The position numbers and the translations under genes are program-made. The notes beneath the pieces were generated by a model that did no database searches, had not been told where the DNA came from, and saw nothing but the letters and a program-made list of their open reading frames with translations. From Lacrimispora sp. BS-2 (GTDB lineage: Bacteria > Bacillota > Clostridia > Lachnospirales > Lachnospiraceae), in NCBI RefSeq assembly GCF_040207125.1, contig NZ_CP157940.1, forward strand, positions 124,001 through 188,000: a stretch of DNA of 64,000 bases, in the 5' to 3' direction. Shown here one piece after another: positions 7,439-16,445 of this stretch. Each line of letters opens with the position of its first letter. The first letter of the stretch is position 1.

Positions 7439-8413
7439 TCAGCCATTTACAAACGTGCATTTGCCTGTCTTACCAATTTCATATCCTTTAAATGGAAGAA
7501 GGCTGTTTTTAAATTCCCGGGAATTTACCGTGTCCACAATGTTTTGAAAGGCCCGATGGTTCATGGCTTCCTTAGAAAAGACCAGATCCATGAACAGGCT
7601 GGACAGAGGAATAAAGTCCAGCTGGGGATATGCAGCCAGGTGGGAGACATCGCCGATGCCTGCATCAGCAGCTCCCGATGCGACTGCATTTGCGGCTGAC
7701 ATATGGGAGAGGCATTCTGTCTGGTAGCCGGGAATGGCGGCTTTTTCAATGTTATGGGATGTAAGGAGGGTGTCCAGATAGATTCGGTACCCGTTCCCCT
7801 TCTCCCTGTTTATGAACCGGATATCCGGGCGGCATAGGTCCTTTACGGTGTGTAAGCCTCTGGGGTTTCCTTTTCTGATGTAAAAGCCCGCTAAAAGGCT
7901 GCAGATATGGAGGACTGCTGCTTCCTTTCCAGGGAGCAAACTCTGGATCTGCCGGATTTCCTGCCCTTCCTGGCTGTTGCTAAAGGATGTAAGGGCCATA
8001 TGGGTCTTTTCATAGTACAGGGAATACAGGCTGTTATAATCATTCATATAGGAATGCAGAATGGGAAGGCTGTCCGGGCGCAGGCTCAGCTGGCTGCGAA
8101 GTAGCTCCACAACCCTGGATTCCTGGCTGCTTATGATCAGGCCGCTGGCGTTGAGAAGATAGTCCATCTGCCGGATTGCAAAATCAGCGGTAAAAAGCGG
8201 AATGTCCATGATTCCGGGAAGAGGCTCCTCTGCCTGGGAAGCGGCGGTGGTGTTTGGAGCCTTTAAATATTCCTCCAGCTGTTCCTGACTGACCCGTATC
8301 TGCTTTCCTACCTTTGATGCCTTTAATTCTCCCCGTTTTATCAGTTCATATACAGTGGATTTTTTGATTTTAAGCTGGTCAGCCACTTCCTGGGTGGTAT
8401 ATATTTTTTTCAT
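7439..8413 (-). CDS. Transcription regulator: excisionase-type HTH plus periplasmic-binding-like ligand domain
   Basis: Residues 1-55 are a MerR/excisionase-type winged helix (TTQEVADQLKIKKSTVYELI, then GKQIRVSQ). Residues ~75-324 resemble the PBP-like domain used by ModE/TunR-type molybdate or tungstate regulators (GAADAGIGD, then a FSKEAM segment). The gene is divergent from modABC with 242 bp between the two start codons, and its own -10 region holds the AACTATTTAT word. I infer that it represses or activates molybdate/tungstate uptake in response to bound oxyanion, and also the DUF1538 operon downstream. The oxyanion specificity is an inference from position. Start ATG 8413 gives the exact HTH N terminus. 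Confidence 0.8.
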   Translation of the reverse strand: MKKIYTTQEVADQLKIKKSTVYELIKRGELKASKVGKQIRVSQEQLEEYLKAPNTTAASQAEEPLPGIMDIPLFTADFAIRQMDYLLNASGLIISSQESRVVELLRSQLSLRPDSLPILHSYMNDYNSLYSLYYEKTHMALTSFSNSQEGQEIRQIQSLLPGKEAAVLHICSLLAGFYIRKGNPRGLHTVKDLCRPDIRFINREKGNGYRIYLDTLLTSHNIEKAAIPGYQTECLSHMSAANAVASGAADAGIGDVSHLAAYPQLDFIPLSSLFMDLVFSKEAMNHRAFQNIVDTVNSREFKNSLLPFKGYEIGKTGKCTFVNG

Positions 8414-8450
8414 ACGTTTTCCTCTTTGCTTCCTGGGGTTTCCATCATTT

Positions 8451-8485
8451 ATAAATAGTTATAGCATATATCCTTTCATTGTCAA
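8451..8485 (-). promoter_or_regulatory. Promoter of the PBP-domain regulator with operator-like word
   Basis: On the minus strand -35 TTGACA (8485-8480) and -10 TATAAC (8463-8458) are spaced by 16 bp. AACTATTTAT (complement of 8451-8460) overlaps the -10, as expected for autoregulation. Confidence 0.65.
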
Positions 8486-8541
8486 TCAAAGGGGGCGAAA
8501 GATGCCGGAAATCCCGATGTAATTATATAAATAGAATGGCA

Positions 8542-8587
8542 TTGACATTCCTTAAGTTATCATCTAAAATAAATTGGTAATTACCAA
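8542..8587 (+). promoter_or_regulatory. modA promoter with start-site palindrome
   Basis: -35 TTGACA (8542-8547) and -10 TAAAAT (8565-8570) are 17 bp apart. A perfect 14-bp palindrome, TTGGTAATTACCAA, spans 8574-8587 at the expected transcription start and is a good operator candidate. A partial copy of the ATAAATAG word lies just upstream at 8527-8534. Confidence 0.7.
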
Positions 8588-8655
8588 ACGGGTAAAAACC
8601 CAACAAAACACAATCAAAATGAACAATATTGTTCAAAAAACCAGGAGGAAGTATT

Positions 8656-9549
8656 ATGAACCAGGGAAAGAAATTATTAGCAGTTATGTTGGCGGCTATG
8701 TTTGCTGCCGGTACTGTAGTGGGGTGCGGTTCAACCGGTGCAAAGGCTACCCAGGCGGATCAGACAACTGTAAAAGAGGAAACCAGTAAGGCTGAGGAAA
8801 CTGCAAAGGCAGAAGAAACAACAGCGGCAAAGGCAGAGAAGGAAGACCTTTATGTTTTTATTGCTGCCAGCTTGAAGAACACAATGGAAAAGGTCAAGGA
8901 AACTTATGAAAAAGATCATCCTAATGTAAATATCATTTATAATGCGGACAGTTCAGGAACTCTTCAGACCCAGATCGAGGAAGGCGCTCAGTGTGACATC
9001 TTCTTTTCAGCCGCAACCAAGCAGATGGATGCGTTAAAGGAAGGCGGATTCGTAGTAGACGGTTCCATTACCAACCTGCTTGAGAATAAGATTGTCTTAA
9101 TCAAGCCCACAGGTGGAAAAACTGAGGTAACCGGTTTTGATAATATCACAAAGGCATCAAGCCTTGCTCTTGCCGGAGAGGATGTACCTGTAGGCCAGTA
9201 TGCAAGAAAGCTGTTCACCAACTTAGGAAACCTTGATCAGGTAATGAAAATGGAAATTAACGAAGGCGCCAATGTAACCGCTGTTTTAACCGCTGTTGCA
9301 GAGGGAAGTAATGAAGTGGGTGTTGTTTATGCAACCGATGCTGCTTCCATGGCGGACAAGGTTGAAATCATTGCAGAAGCAGATAAGAGTATGATCGATC
9401 CTGCTGTTTATCCGGTAGGCCTGATTATCGACAAGGAGGCATCAGAGGGGCAGGCAAAGGCAGCTGCTGAATTTAAAGAGTATCTTGTTAGCGATGAGGG
9501 CGTTATGAAGCTGTTTACGGATGCCGGATTTGCTATTTCTTCAAAATAA
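8656..9549 (+). CDS. modA: Molybdate-binding lipoprotein of ABC importer
   Basis: ModA captures molybdate (or tungstate) outside the membrane and delivers it to ModBC. The 297-residue product has a lipoprotein signal with lipobox VVGC (Cys24), a Lys/Glu/Ala-rich repetitive tether (~30-62) and a type-2 binding domain starting at LYVFIAASLKNTM, the characteristic first strand with the oxyanion-contacting Ala-Ser-Leu. NADSSGTLQTQI supplies the second ligand loop. ATG 8656 is chosen because AGGAGG lies 7 bp upstream; an in-frame ATG at 8629 has no such site. It is the first gene of modABC behind a near-consensus promoter. Confidence 0.93.
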   Translation: MNQGKKLLAVMLAAMFAAGTVVGCGSTGAKATQADQTTVKEETSKAEETAKAEETTAAKAEKEDLYVFIAASLKNTMEKVKETYEKDHPNVNIIYNADSSGTLQTQIEEGAQCDIFFSAATKQMDALKEGGFVVDGSITNLLENKIVLIKPTGGKTEVTGFDNITKASSLALAGEDVPVGQYARKLFTNLGNLDQVMKMEINEGANVTAVLTAVAEGSNEVGVVYATDAASMADKVEIIAEADKSMIDPAVYPVGLIIDKEASEGQAKAAAEFKEYLVSDEGVMKLFTDAGFAISSK

Positions 9550-9578
9550 ATAATATATAAAAAAGGGGGTGAAAATCT

Positions 9579-10277
9579 ATGCTGGATCTGATGAAAACAA
9601 TAGATTGGAGTCCCCTTTTTATTTCTCTTAAAACGGGGATTCTGGCAACGGTGCTGACCTTTTTTCTTGGAATAGGCGCCGCAAGACTGATCATGAAGCT
9701 GAATAATACGGCAAAATCCATTGTAGATGGAATCCTGACCTTGCCGCTGGTGCTTCCGCCAACTGTGGCCGGGTTCTTTCTTCTTTTGATCTTCAGCCTT
9801 CGCAGGCCTTTCGGCAAATTTCTTTTTGAGGAATTTAATATAAAAATGGTACAGACATGGCCTGGATGTGTCATAGCAGCTTTTGTCATCGCATTTCCTT
9901 TGATGTACCGGAATGCAAGAGCAGCCTTTGAGCAGGTGGATGTTGACATGATCCATGCGGGAAGGACTCTGGGGCTGTCGGAAAGGAAGATCTTCTGGAA
10001 GATCATCGTTCCCATTGCTGCACCTGGACTGGCTTCCGGGACCGTACTCGCCTTTGCAAGAGCCATTGGGGAATACGGGGCAACTGCCATGCTGGCAGGA
10101 AATATCCTTGGAAAGACCAGAACGGTTTCCGTTGCAATTGCCTCCGAGGTGGCGGCAGGAAACTGGGATACGGCTGCATTCTGGGTATGCGTGATTGTTA
10201 TCTTGTCTTTTTTTATTGTTGCTGTTATAAATTATATATCCGGAAAAAATATGAAACATGTGAACAGGTGGATTTGA
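9579..10277 (+). CDS. modB: Molybdate ABC transporter permease
   Basis: A 232-residue permease with about five membrane segments forms the channel of the molybdate importer. The EAA motif that docks to the ATPase is visible (AGRTLGLSERKIFWKIIVP, residues ~127-145), as is the conserved FARAIGEYGATAMLAGN segment typical of ModB/CysT permeases. It follows modA by 29 bp with an AAGGGGGTG ribosome binding site and abuts modC with one base between. Size and context make the assignment secure. Confidence 0.95.
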   Translation: MLDLMKTIDWSPLFISLKTGILATVLTFFLGIGAARLIMKLNNTAKSIVDGILTLPLVLPPTVAGFFLLLIFSLRRPFGKFLFEEFNIKMVQTWPGCVIAAFVIAFPLMYRNARAAFEQVDVDMIHAGRTLGLSERKIFWKIIVPIAAPGLASGTVLAFARAIGEYGATAMLAGNILGKTRTVSVAIASEVAAGNWDTAAFWVCVIVILSFFIVAVINYISGKNMKHVNRWI

Positions 10278-10278
10278 T

Positions 10279-11331
10279 ATGGCATTGCAGGTAAACATCC
10301 GAAAAAAGTTTTCAGGATTTGAATTGAATGTGGAATTTGAGGCTGACGGCGGCTGCATGGGGATCCTGGGAGCCTCAGGCTGCGGGAAAAGCATGACATT
10401 AAAATGCGTGGCAGGAATTGAAAAGCCGGATCATGGCCGGATCGTTTTAAATGGGAAGGTGCTGTTTGATTCGGAAAAGGGAATCAATATGCCTGCCAGA
10501 GAACGCCGTGTGGGCTACCTGTTTCAGAATTATGCCCTGTTTCCCACCATGACCGTAGAGGAGAATCTGGCAATCGTGCTTCCGGGAAAGAAAAAGGATA
10601 AGCTTCCCCTTGTTGCAGAACAGTTAAGGCGCTTTCAGCTGGAAGGCCTGGAAAAGAGGTATCCCTCCCAGCTTTCAGGAGGGCAGCAGCAAAGAGTGGC
10701 CCTTGCCCGCATGCTTTTATATAGTCCGGATATCATTATGTTAGATGAGCCGTTTTCCGCATTGGATGGTTTTTTAAAGGATACCCTTCAGATGGAAATG
10801 CTGGAGCTGATTAAGGACTATAGCGGCGATGTGCTCATGGTATCCCATTCCAGAGATGAAATCTACAAATTCTGTGACCAAATGATGCTCCTTTCAGATG
10901 GAAAGACCATATTAAAAGGCAGCACAAAAGATATTTTCCGAAGGCCGGAAAGAATGGAAGCAGCAAAGCTGACCGGCTGCAAGAATATTTCATCCATAGA
11001 GAAAATAAGCGATTATGAGCTTTATGCCTGCGACTGGAAGATAAAGCTTAAGACAGAGGAGAAAATCGAAGATTCCATCCGGTACGTAGGAATCCGGGGC
11101 CATAACCTGATTCCGGCCCAGGGAAGGTCGGAGGAAAATGTCATGGAAATTCAACTGGCCGGGTTCGCGGATACGCCTTTCCAAAGGCAGTATTTATTCC
11201 GGAATGCAGACGATAAAACCTCCTCTAAGATCTGGTGGCTCCAGGATAAAAAGGACTTTGAAGAAGGAATGCACCAGAACATTCCGTCATTTATCAGGTT
11301 TCCCAAAGAAGATCTTTTGCTTTTGTTTTAG
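10279..11331 (+). CDS. modC: Molybdate ABC transporter ATPase
   Basis: This 350-residue ATPase energises molybdate import on the cytoplasmic face. It shows Walker A GASGCGKSM (~33-41), Q-loop LFQNYALFP, signature LSGGQQQRVALAR, Walker B IIMLDEP and the H-loop VSHSRDE. The C-terminal ~120 residues occupy the place of the ModC regulatory (TOBE/Mop) domain but are divergent; a free-standing molbindin is encoded 216 bp downstream and may compensate. It is third in modABC. Confidence 0.93.
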   Translation: MALQVNIRKKFSGFELNVEFEADGGCMGILGASGCGKSMTLKCVAGIEKPDHGRIVLNGKVLFDSEKGINMPARERRVGYLFQNYALFPTMTVEENLAIVLPGKKKDKLPLVAEQLRRFQLEGLEKRYPSQLSGGQQQRVALARMLLYSPDIIMLDEPFSALDGFLKDTLQMEMLELIKDYSGDVLMVSHSRDEIYKFCDQMMLLSDGKTILKGSTKDIFRRPERMEAAKLTGCKNISSIEKISDYELYACDWKIKLKTEEKIEDSIRYVGIRGHNLIPAQGRSEENVMEIQLAGFADTPFQRQYLFRNADDKTSSKIWWLQDKKDFEEGMHQNIPSFIRFPKEDLLLLF

Positions 11332-11347
11332 TATTTCTGATAACCGG

Positions 11348-11376
11348 TTGACAATAAATACAGAAATGCTTACAAT
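11348..11376 (+). promoter_or_regulatory. Promoter upstream of the molbindin gene
   Basis: TTGACA (11348-11353) and TACAAT (11371-11376) are 17 bp apart. The ~170-nt leader before the gene has a small 6-bp hairpin (TCTGCC/GGCAGA near 11445-11465) but no Moco riboswitch that I can recognise. Confidence 0.6.
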
Positions 11377-11547
11377 AACTTTATGAAAAAGCAGTATAAT
11401 CTTCTGGTTTACAATCCATAATTACTGCTATGTATTTCCTTCTTTCTGCCCTTGTTTTTGGCAGAGCCCAGCCCGTTTTATGGGGTGTAAGGGTATATTC
11501 GGAAGGTGTTTTCATGGATCAGGATTGGATGAGAGGAGACATTTGAG

Positions 11548-11757
11548 ATGAAACTCAGTGCAAGAAATCAGTTTAAGGGAAAAGTTGTAGGGATTGAAAC
11601 AGGTGCGGTGAACGCCATTGTAACCATTGATATCGGCGGCGGCAATATCGTTTCTTCCACAGTTTCCATGGCAGCGGTAAAGGACCTGGGACTGGAAGTC
11701 GGGAAAGATGCATATGCCATCATTAAAGCGACTTCTGTAATGGTTGGAATTGATTAA
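11548..11757 (+). CDS. Molbindin (single TOBE/Mop domain)
   Basis: The 69-residue protein is a single Mop domain: MKLSARNQFKGKVVGIETGAVNAIV begins the fold, and VTIDIGGG and VSMAAVKDLGLEVGKDAYAIIKATSVMVGI complete it. Molbindins assemble into hexamers that bind and store molybdate or tungstate in the cytoplasm. It lies downstream of modABC behind its own promoter and before a strong terminator, so it is independently expressed. Length and sequence match the family exactly. Confidence 0.93.
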   Translation: MKLSARNQFKGKVVGIETGAVNAIVTIDIGGGNIVSSTVSMAAVKDLGLEVGKDAYAIIKATSVMVGID

Positions 11758-11770
11758 AAACGGAATCTCC

Positions 11771-11800
11771 AAAAAACGGACTTATGACAGTCCGTTTTTT
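11771..11800 (+). terminator. Bidirectional terminator
   Basis: AAAAAACGGACT and AGTCCGTTTTTT form a perfect 12-bp inverted repeat with a 6-nt loop, giving T runs on both strands between the molbindin gene and the convergent flippase gene. Confidence 0.92.
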
Positions 11801-11842
11801 GCTTTTTGATTATGTAAACTGAGGAAGATGATCTTTAAAAAC

Positions 11843-13393
11843 TTAAAACTCCCTGGGTTTCTCCCCTTTCATGATATGGGAAACAAGGAGGAGAACCAGA
11901 TAGAATATGCTTAAAATTGCAATATGGAATGCAGTCTTAATAAATAAAGACATCCCCTGAAACGGATCTGCCACGGAAAACAACGCAAAGTAGATTCCAA
12001 TGGCGAGTACCATCAGTGCTGCCGGCTTTGCGATCATATCCCAGGCGTTCCATATGAAATCAACTTTTTTCCGCAGGGTCAGCACATGCATCATGGCCAG
12101 AAGCAGTTCGCTGGCCAGCATTCCCACCAGGTAGGCTAAAATCCCATACCTGGGAATCCCAAAGAGAACAAATCCCAAACGGATTACCAGGGCAATGGCA
12201 TTTTGGACAAAGGTGACAGAGGTTTTCCCCAGGCCGTTTAAAATACTTCCCATGGTTGTCACCAGATAGAGGAAGGGACAAAGCCAGGCTAAAATGGTCA
12301 TATAGGTTCCGGCGGTATTGTCCCTAAATACGCTGAAGCCCAAGTCGTTTCCGAACAAGGTGAATATGCCGATGCACAGGATTCCCACGTACAGGCAGTA
12401 GCGCAGTGACATGGAAATGGCATCGCCGATCCTCCGGTCATTTCCTTCTGACTGGGCCTCGGCTACTGTTGGAAGCAAAAGGACGGCCAGGGAATTAAAT
12501 ACGGTGGAAGGGAACAAAATAAAGGGCAAAGCCATTCCGGTCAAAACGCCGTATACGGAAAATGCCGCCGAATCAGAAAGTCCTGACATTTGCAGTCTGC
12601 TGGGAATTAAAATGGCCTCTGCGCTTGCAAGGATATTTAATACCAGGCGGTTTCCCATAAGAGGCAGCGCCAGGTGCATGAGCCCGGGCGCGGTTTCATG
12701 AAAGGAGGAGGAGACTGCCGTAACGCCTGCAGGCATCTTGGGTGAAAAAAAACGGTAGGCCACAACCGTATAAAGAGAAGAAACGATTTCTCCTATCAGA
12801 TGGCCCATGACTGCCAGCTGGACCGTGATTTTGATCCCGGATTGCACCATGATATCAGCAATAAGGAACACTGCCCCAATTCTTACGGTTTGTTCGATCA
12901 CCTGGGCAAATGCCGGGACATGGGGGCGCTGCATACCATAATAATAGCCATTGATGCAGGCGTGAATGGCCGAACAGGGGACGGATACCGCAATAAAGAG
13001 CAGAAGAGGGGCGCAGCGGGGCTCCATCAGGATATTGACGGCCAGAAAGTCCTTAAACCGGATGATTAAGTATGCCAGGGCTATGGAAATGGCCACTGAA
13101 ATGACGAGGCCGGTTCGGAAAATGGAGCGGCCTTTTCTCACATTAGCGGCTACGGACTGGGATATGGCGGTCTGGATGGAGCCGGCGCATAAGGCAAAGC
13201 AGACGCCAAACACCGGATGGACCAGGCTGAAGATTCCGAGTCCTTCTGCGCCAATGGTCCGTGAGAGAAAAATCCGGTAAAAAAAGCCTAACAACCGGGT
13301 GATCAGCCCGGCAGAAGTCAAAAGAAGGGTGCCGGTGAGAAGCGCATATTTTCTTGGCGTAAGCTTCCCGGGAAATTTCAGAGAATCATTCAT
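11843..13393 (-). CDS. SpoVB/MurJ-type polysaccharide or lipid flippase
   Basis: A 516-residue MATE/MOP-superfamily protein with ~14 membrane segments, starting with the family's signature LLTSAGLITRLLGFFYRIFLSRTIGAEGLGIF split over the first helices. SpoVB-type proteins flip lipid-linked saccharides, in spore formers often for cortex peptidoglycan precursors. It is monocistronic, convergent with the molbindin gene, and ends in a charged tail (MKGEKPREF). It could be either sporulation-specific SpoVB or a general flippase; sequence alone does not separate these. Confidence 0.88.
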   Translation of the reverse strand: MNDSLKFPGKLTPRKYALLTGTLLLTSAGLITRLLGFFYRIFLSRTIGAEGLGIFSLVHPVFGVCFALCAGSIQTAISQSVAANVRKGRSIFRTGLVISVAISIALAYLIIRFKDFLAVNILMEPRCAPLLLFIAVSVPCSAIHACINGYYYGMQRPHVPAFAQVIEQTVRIGAVFLIADIMVQSGIKITVQLAVMGHLIGEIVSSLYTVVAYRFFSPKMPAGVTAVSSSFHETAPGLMHLALPLMGNRLVLNILASAEAILIPSRLQMSGLSDSAAFSVYGVLTGMALPFILFPSTVFNSLAVLLLPTVAEAQSEGNDRRIGDAISMSLRYCLYVGILCIGIFTLFGNDLGFSVFRDNTAGTYMTILAWLCPFLYLVTTMGSILNGLGKTSVTFVQNAIALVIRLGFVLFGIPRYGILAYLVGMLASELLLAMMHVLTLRKKVDFIWNAWDMIAKPAALMVLAIGIYFALFSVADPFQGMSLFIKTAFHIAILSIFYLVLLLVSHIMKGEKPREF

Positions 13394-13522
13394 GCAATCT
13401 CCTGAAAAAGTGAATTATTATTAATATATGGAATGGGCTTCTTCTTCATGACATTTGTTACAGTTCAGACATGCCATTCATAATTGACGGACAGAACAAC
13501 TTCTGCATAGCAGAACTATAGT

Positions 13523-13570
13523 TATAATGAGAATCATTCCTATTGAAATTCTAGGAAATGTGTGTATAAT
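13523..13570 (+). promoter_or_regulatory. nifS promoter with Fur-like box
   Basis: -35 TTGAAA (13543-13548) and -10 TATAAT (13565-13570) are spaced by 16 bp. Immediately upstream, 13523-13541 matches the 19-bp Fur consensus at about 15 positions, with core AATGAGAATCATT. This fits iron- or peroxide-dependent control of Fe-S assembly. The remainder of the 233-bp gap shows only a 6-bp hairpin (TTCTGC/GCAGAA). Confidence 0.6.
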
Positions 13571-13626
13571 AGAAAATGTAGATGAAGCTTTTAACTTTAG
13601 GACTACAGAAAGGCGGAACTAACAAT

Positions 13627-14811
13627 ATGAAGCAACTGATTTATCTTGACAACGCAGCGACTACCCAAACGAGGCCTGAGGTCGTGGAAGCCATGCTGCC
13701 TTATTTTACGGAGTATTATGGAAATCCATCATCCGTATACGAGTTTTCCGGCATCTCAAAAAAGGCCGTGGCAGGAGCCAGAGAAACCATTGCAAACGCT
13801 CTGGGTGCCAAGTCTAACGAGATCTATTTTACGGCAGGCGGTTCAGAGTCTGACAACTGGGCGCTGATTGCAACTGCAGAAGCTTATGCTTCAAAAGGAA
13901 AACACATTATCACCAGTAAAATCGAACACCATGCCGTGCTTCATACCTGTGAATATCTGGAGAAGCAGGGTTTTGAGGTGACCTATTTAAATGTAGATGA
14001 AAATGGGTTCATAAAGCTGGATGAGCTAAAAAAAGCGATCCGCCCAGATACCATCCTTATTTCCATCATGTTTGCCAATAACGAGATAGGAACCATAGAA
14101 CCGATCAGGGAAATCGGAGAGATTGCAAAAGAGCGGGGAATATTATTCCACACAGATGCGGTCCAGGCATTTGGCCATGTGCCCATCAATGTGGATGATT
14201 ACCATATCGATATGCTCAGTGCCAGCGGCCATAAGATCAACGGCCCCAAGGGCATTGGCTTCCTATATATCAGAAGCGGCATCAAATCCCGTTCCTTCAT
14301 TCATGGAGGCGGACAGGAAAGGAAACGCCGCGCCGGTACGGAGAATGTGCCTGGAATCGTAGGCTTTGGCAAGGCTGTGGAGCTTGCGGAAGCAGGCATG
14401 GAAGAGAGAGCAAATAAAGAACGCCAGCTTTGCAATTATCTCATGGACCGTGTTATGGCAGAGGTCCCTTATACAAGAATTAACGGACACAGGAAAAACA
14501 GGCTGTCCAATAACGTAAATTTTGCATTCCAGTTTATTGAAGGAGAGTCCTTGCTCATCATGCTGGATATGAAGGGCATATGCGGTTCCAGCGGTTCTGC
14601 CTGTACTTCAGGCTCTTTAGACCCATCCCATGTGCTGCTTGCCATTGGACTGCCTCACGAGATCGCCCATGGCTCCCTTCGTCTGACCTTAGATGAACGC
14701 AACACAATGGAAGAGATGGACTATGTTGTGGAATCCATTAAGGAGATCGTGGAAAAACTGCGCAGTATGTCCCCGCTTTATGAAGATTATATTAAACATC
14801 AGGCGAAATGA
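13627..14811 (+). CDS. nifS: Cysteine desulfurase (NifS/IscS type)
   Basis: This PLP enzyme removes sulfur from cysteine as an enzyme-bound persulfide for Fe-S clusters and tRNA thiolation. In the 394-residue protein the PLP lysine is Lys203 (SASGHKINGPKG) and the persulfide cysteine Cys326 (SSGSACTSGS), with the short class I-type insertion around it. ATG 13627 is chosen because AAAGGCGG lies 10 bp upstream and YLDNAATT starts at residue 6 as usual. It leads an operon with nifU and mnmA, which together cover sulfur donor, scaffold and tRNA acceptor. Confidence 0.95.
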   Translation: MKQLIYLDNAATTQTRPEVVEAMLPYFTEYYGNPSSVYEFSGISKKAVAGARETIANALGAKSNEIYFTAGGSESDNWALIATAEAYASKGKHIITSKIEHHAVLHTCEYLEKQGFEVTYLNVDENGFIKLDELKKAIRPDTILISIMFANNEIGTIEPIREIGEIAKERGILFHTDAVQAFGHVPINVDDYHIDMLSASGHKINGPKGIGFLYIRSGIKSRSFIHGGGQERKRRAGTENVPGIVGFGKAVELAEAGMEERANKERQLCNYLMDRVMAEVPYTRINGHRKNRLSNNVNFAFQFIEGESLLIMLDMKGICGSSGSACTSGSLDPSHVLLAIGLPHEIAHGSLRLTLDERNTMEEMDYVVESIKEIVEKLRSMSPLYEDYIKHQAK

Positions 14812-14880
14812 TTCAAGGAACCGCCTTTTGGCGGCTGGAAACAAAGCAGACAGATTACCTGGAAATGGAGAAAATAGATT

Positions 14881-15318
14881 ATGTATACAGAAAAAGTAAT
14901 GGATCATTTTGAGCATCCAAGAAATGTAGGGGAAATTGATAACCCCAGCGGTATGGGTACCGTAGGAAATGCCAAGTGCGGCGATATTATGAGAATTTAT
15001 CTGGATATTGATGAAGATCAGATCATCCGTGATGTAAAATTTAAAACCTTTGGCTGCGGAGCCGCGGTTGCTACAAGCAGCATGGCTACGGAGATGGTAA
15101 AGGGAAAATCCGTTCAGGAGGCCATGGACGTGACGAATCAGGCGGTGTGCGAAGCTCTTGACGGATTACCTCCTGTAAAGGTGCACTGTTCCCTGCTGGC
15201 AGAGGAAGCCATCCACGCTGCCTTATGGGACTATGCAAAGAAAAACGGACTTGAGATTGAGGGCTTAAAGAAACCCAAGTCTGATATCGGTGAGGAAGAA
15301 GTGGAAGAAGAATATTAA
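14881..15318 (+). CDS. nifU: Fe-S cluster scaffold (NifU/IscU N-terminal type)
   Basis: The 145-residue protein is an IscU-type scaffold on which Fe-S clusters are assembled from NifS-derived sulfur. The three cluster cysteines are visible in [23 protein letters not shown] and [13 protein letters not shown]. The Asp after the first cysteine is present. The C-terminal tail is acidic (EEEVEEEY). Gene order nifS-nifU-mnmA is common in clostridia lacking a full isc operon. Confidence 0.95.
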   Translation: MYTEKVMDHFEHPRNVGEIDNPSGMGTVGNAKCGDIMRIYLDIDEDQIIRDVKFKTFGCGAAVATSSMATEMVKGKSVQEAMDVTNQAVCEALDGLPPVKVHCSLLAEEAIHAALWDYAKKNGLEIEGLKKPKSDIGEEEVEEEY

Positions 15319-15365
15319 GATGCCGGGCTTTTGCTTATCCGGCCAGAAAGTGGAAACATAAAGCT

Positions 15366-16445
15366 ATGAGCAAAGGGAAAGTAGTAGTAGGAATGTCGGG
15401 AGGCGTAGATTCTTCTGTAGCGGCGTGGCTCCTTAAGGAACAGGGATATGAAGTCATAGGTGTCACCATGCAGATATGGCAGGATGAGGATACCGGGACC
15501 CAGGAGGAAAACGGAGGCTGCTGCGGTTTAAGTGCCGTAGATGATGCCAGACGGGTTGCCTGGGACCTGGGGATTCCTTATTATGTTATGAATTTTAAAG
15601 AAGAATTCAAATCCCAGGTCATTGATTATTTTGTAGGAGAATATCAGAAAGGGCGTACGCCCAATCCATGCATTGCCTGCAACCGTTATGTCAAGTGGGA
15701 GTCTCTTTTAAAGCGCAGCCTGGATATAGGAGCAGATTATATTGCCACAGGCCATTATGCCCAGATTGATAAGCTCCCTAACGGAAGATATGCATTAAAA
15801 AAGTCCGTGACAGCGGCAAAGGATCAGACGTATGCTCTTTACAATCTGACACAGCACCAGCTATCCCACACCCTGATGCCGGTGGGGGCCTATTCAAAGG
15901 ACCAGATCCGCGAGATCGCGGACAGGATCAACTTAATGGTTGCCCATAAGCCGGACAGTCAGGAAATCTGCTTTATTCCGGATAATGATTATGCAGGATT
16001 CATTGAAGAAAGTGCAGGGGAAAAAGCGCCGGAGGGTAATTTTGTGGATGTTTCCGGTCTGGTGATCGGCCGGCACAAGGGAATTACCCATTACACGGTA
16101 GGCCAGAGAAAGGGGCTGGGCCTATCCATGGGCCACCCGGTTTTTGTGGTGGAGATACGGCCTGAGACCAATGAAGTGGTGATCGGAACTGGGGATGATG
16201 TATATGACTATACCTTGCGGGCCAACCACATTAACTGGATGGCAGTTCCCGGGCTTCATGGAGAAAGCATGCGGGTATCGGCAAAGATCCGCTACAGCCA
16301 TAAGGGTGCCATGTGTACCATAGAGGAAGTGGAGGATGGTGTGATAGAATGTAAGTTTGACGAACCTCAGCGGGCTATCACTCCGGGACAGGCCGTGGTG
16401 TTTTATGATGGAGATTATGTTGTAGGAGGAGGAACCATACTTTGA
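15366..16445 (+). CDS. mnmA: tRNA-specific 2-thiouridylase
   Basis: MnmA thiolates U34 of Glu, Gln and Lys tRNAs using ATP and NifS-derived sulfur. The 359-residue protein has the PP-loop GMSGGVDSS at its N terminus, the catalytic cysteine in [12 protein letters not shown], the second cysteine in [10 protein letters not shown] and the C-terminal beta barrel. It directly follows nifU, supporting a sulfur relay within the operon. Its stop codon overlaps the TTG start of the following amidase gene. Confidence 0.96.
   Translation: MSKGKVVVGMSGGVDSSVAAWLLKEQGYEVIGVTMQIWQDEDTGTQEENGGCCGLSAVDDARRVAWDLGIPYYVMNFKEEFKSQVIDYFVGEYQKGRTPNPCIACNRYVKWESLLKRSLDIGADYIATGHYAQIDKLPNGRYALKKSVTAAKDQTYALYNLTQHQLSHTLMPVGAYSKDQIREIADRINLMVAHKPDSQEICFIPDNDYAGFIEESAGEKAPEGNFVDVSGLVIGRHKGITHYTVGQRKGLGLSMGHPVFVVEIRPETNEVVIGTGDDVYDYTLRANHINWMAVPGLHGESMRVSAKIRYSHKGAMCTIEEVEDGVIECKFDEPQRAITPGQAVVFYDGDYVVGGGTIL

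Noticed and set aside
9408..10394. 328-residue minus-strand frame opposite modA-modB
   Set aside because: Low-complexity, cysteine/histidine-rich composition typical of antisense to real genes; modB is unambiguous.
11377..11547. Possible molybdenum-cofactor riboswitch before the molbindin gene
   Set aside because: Only a 6-bp hairpin is visible; the conserved Moco RNA core was not found.
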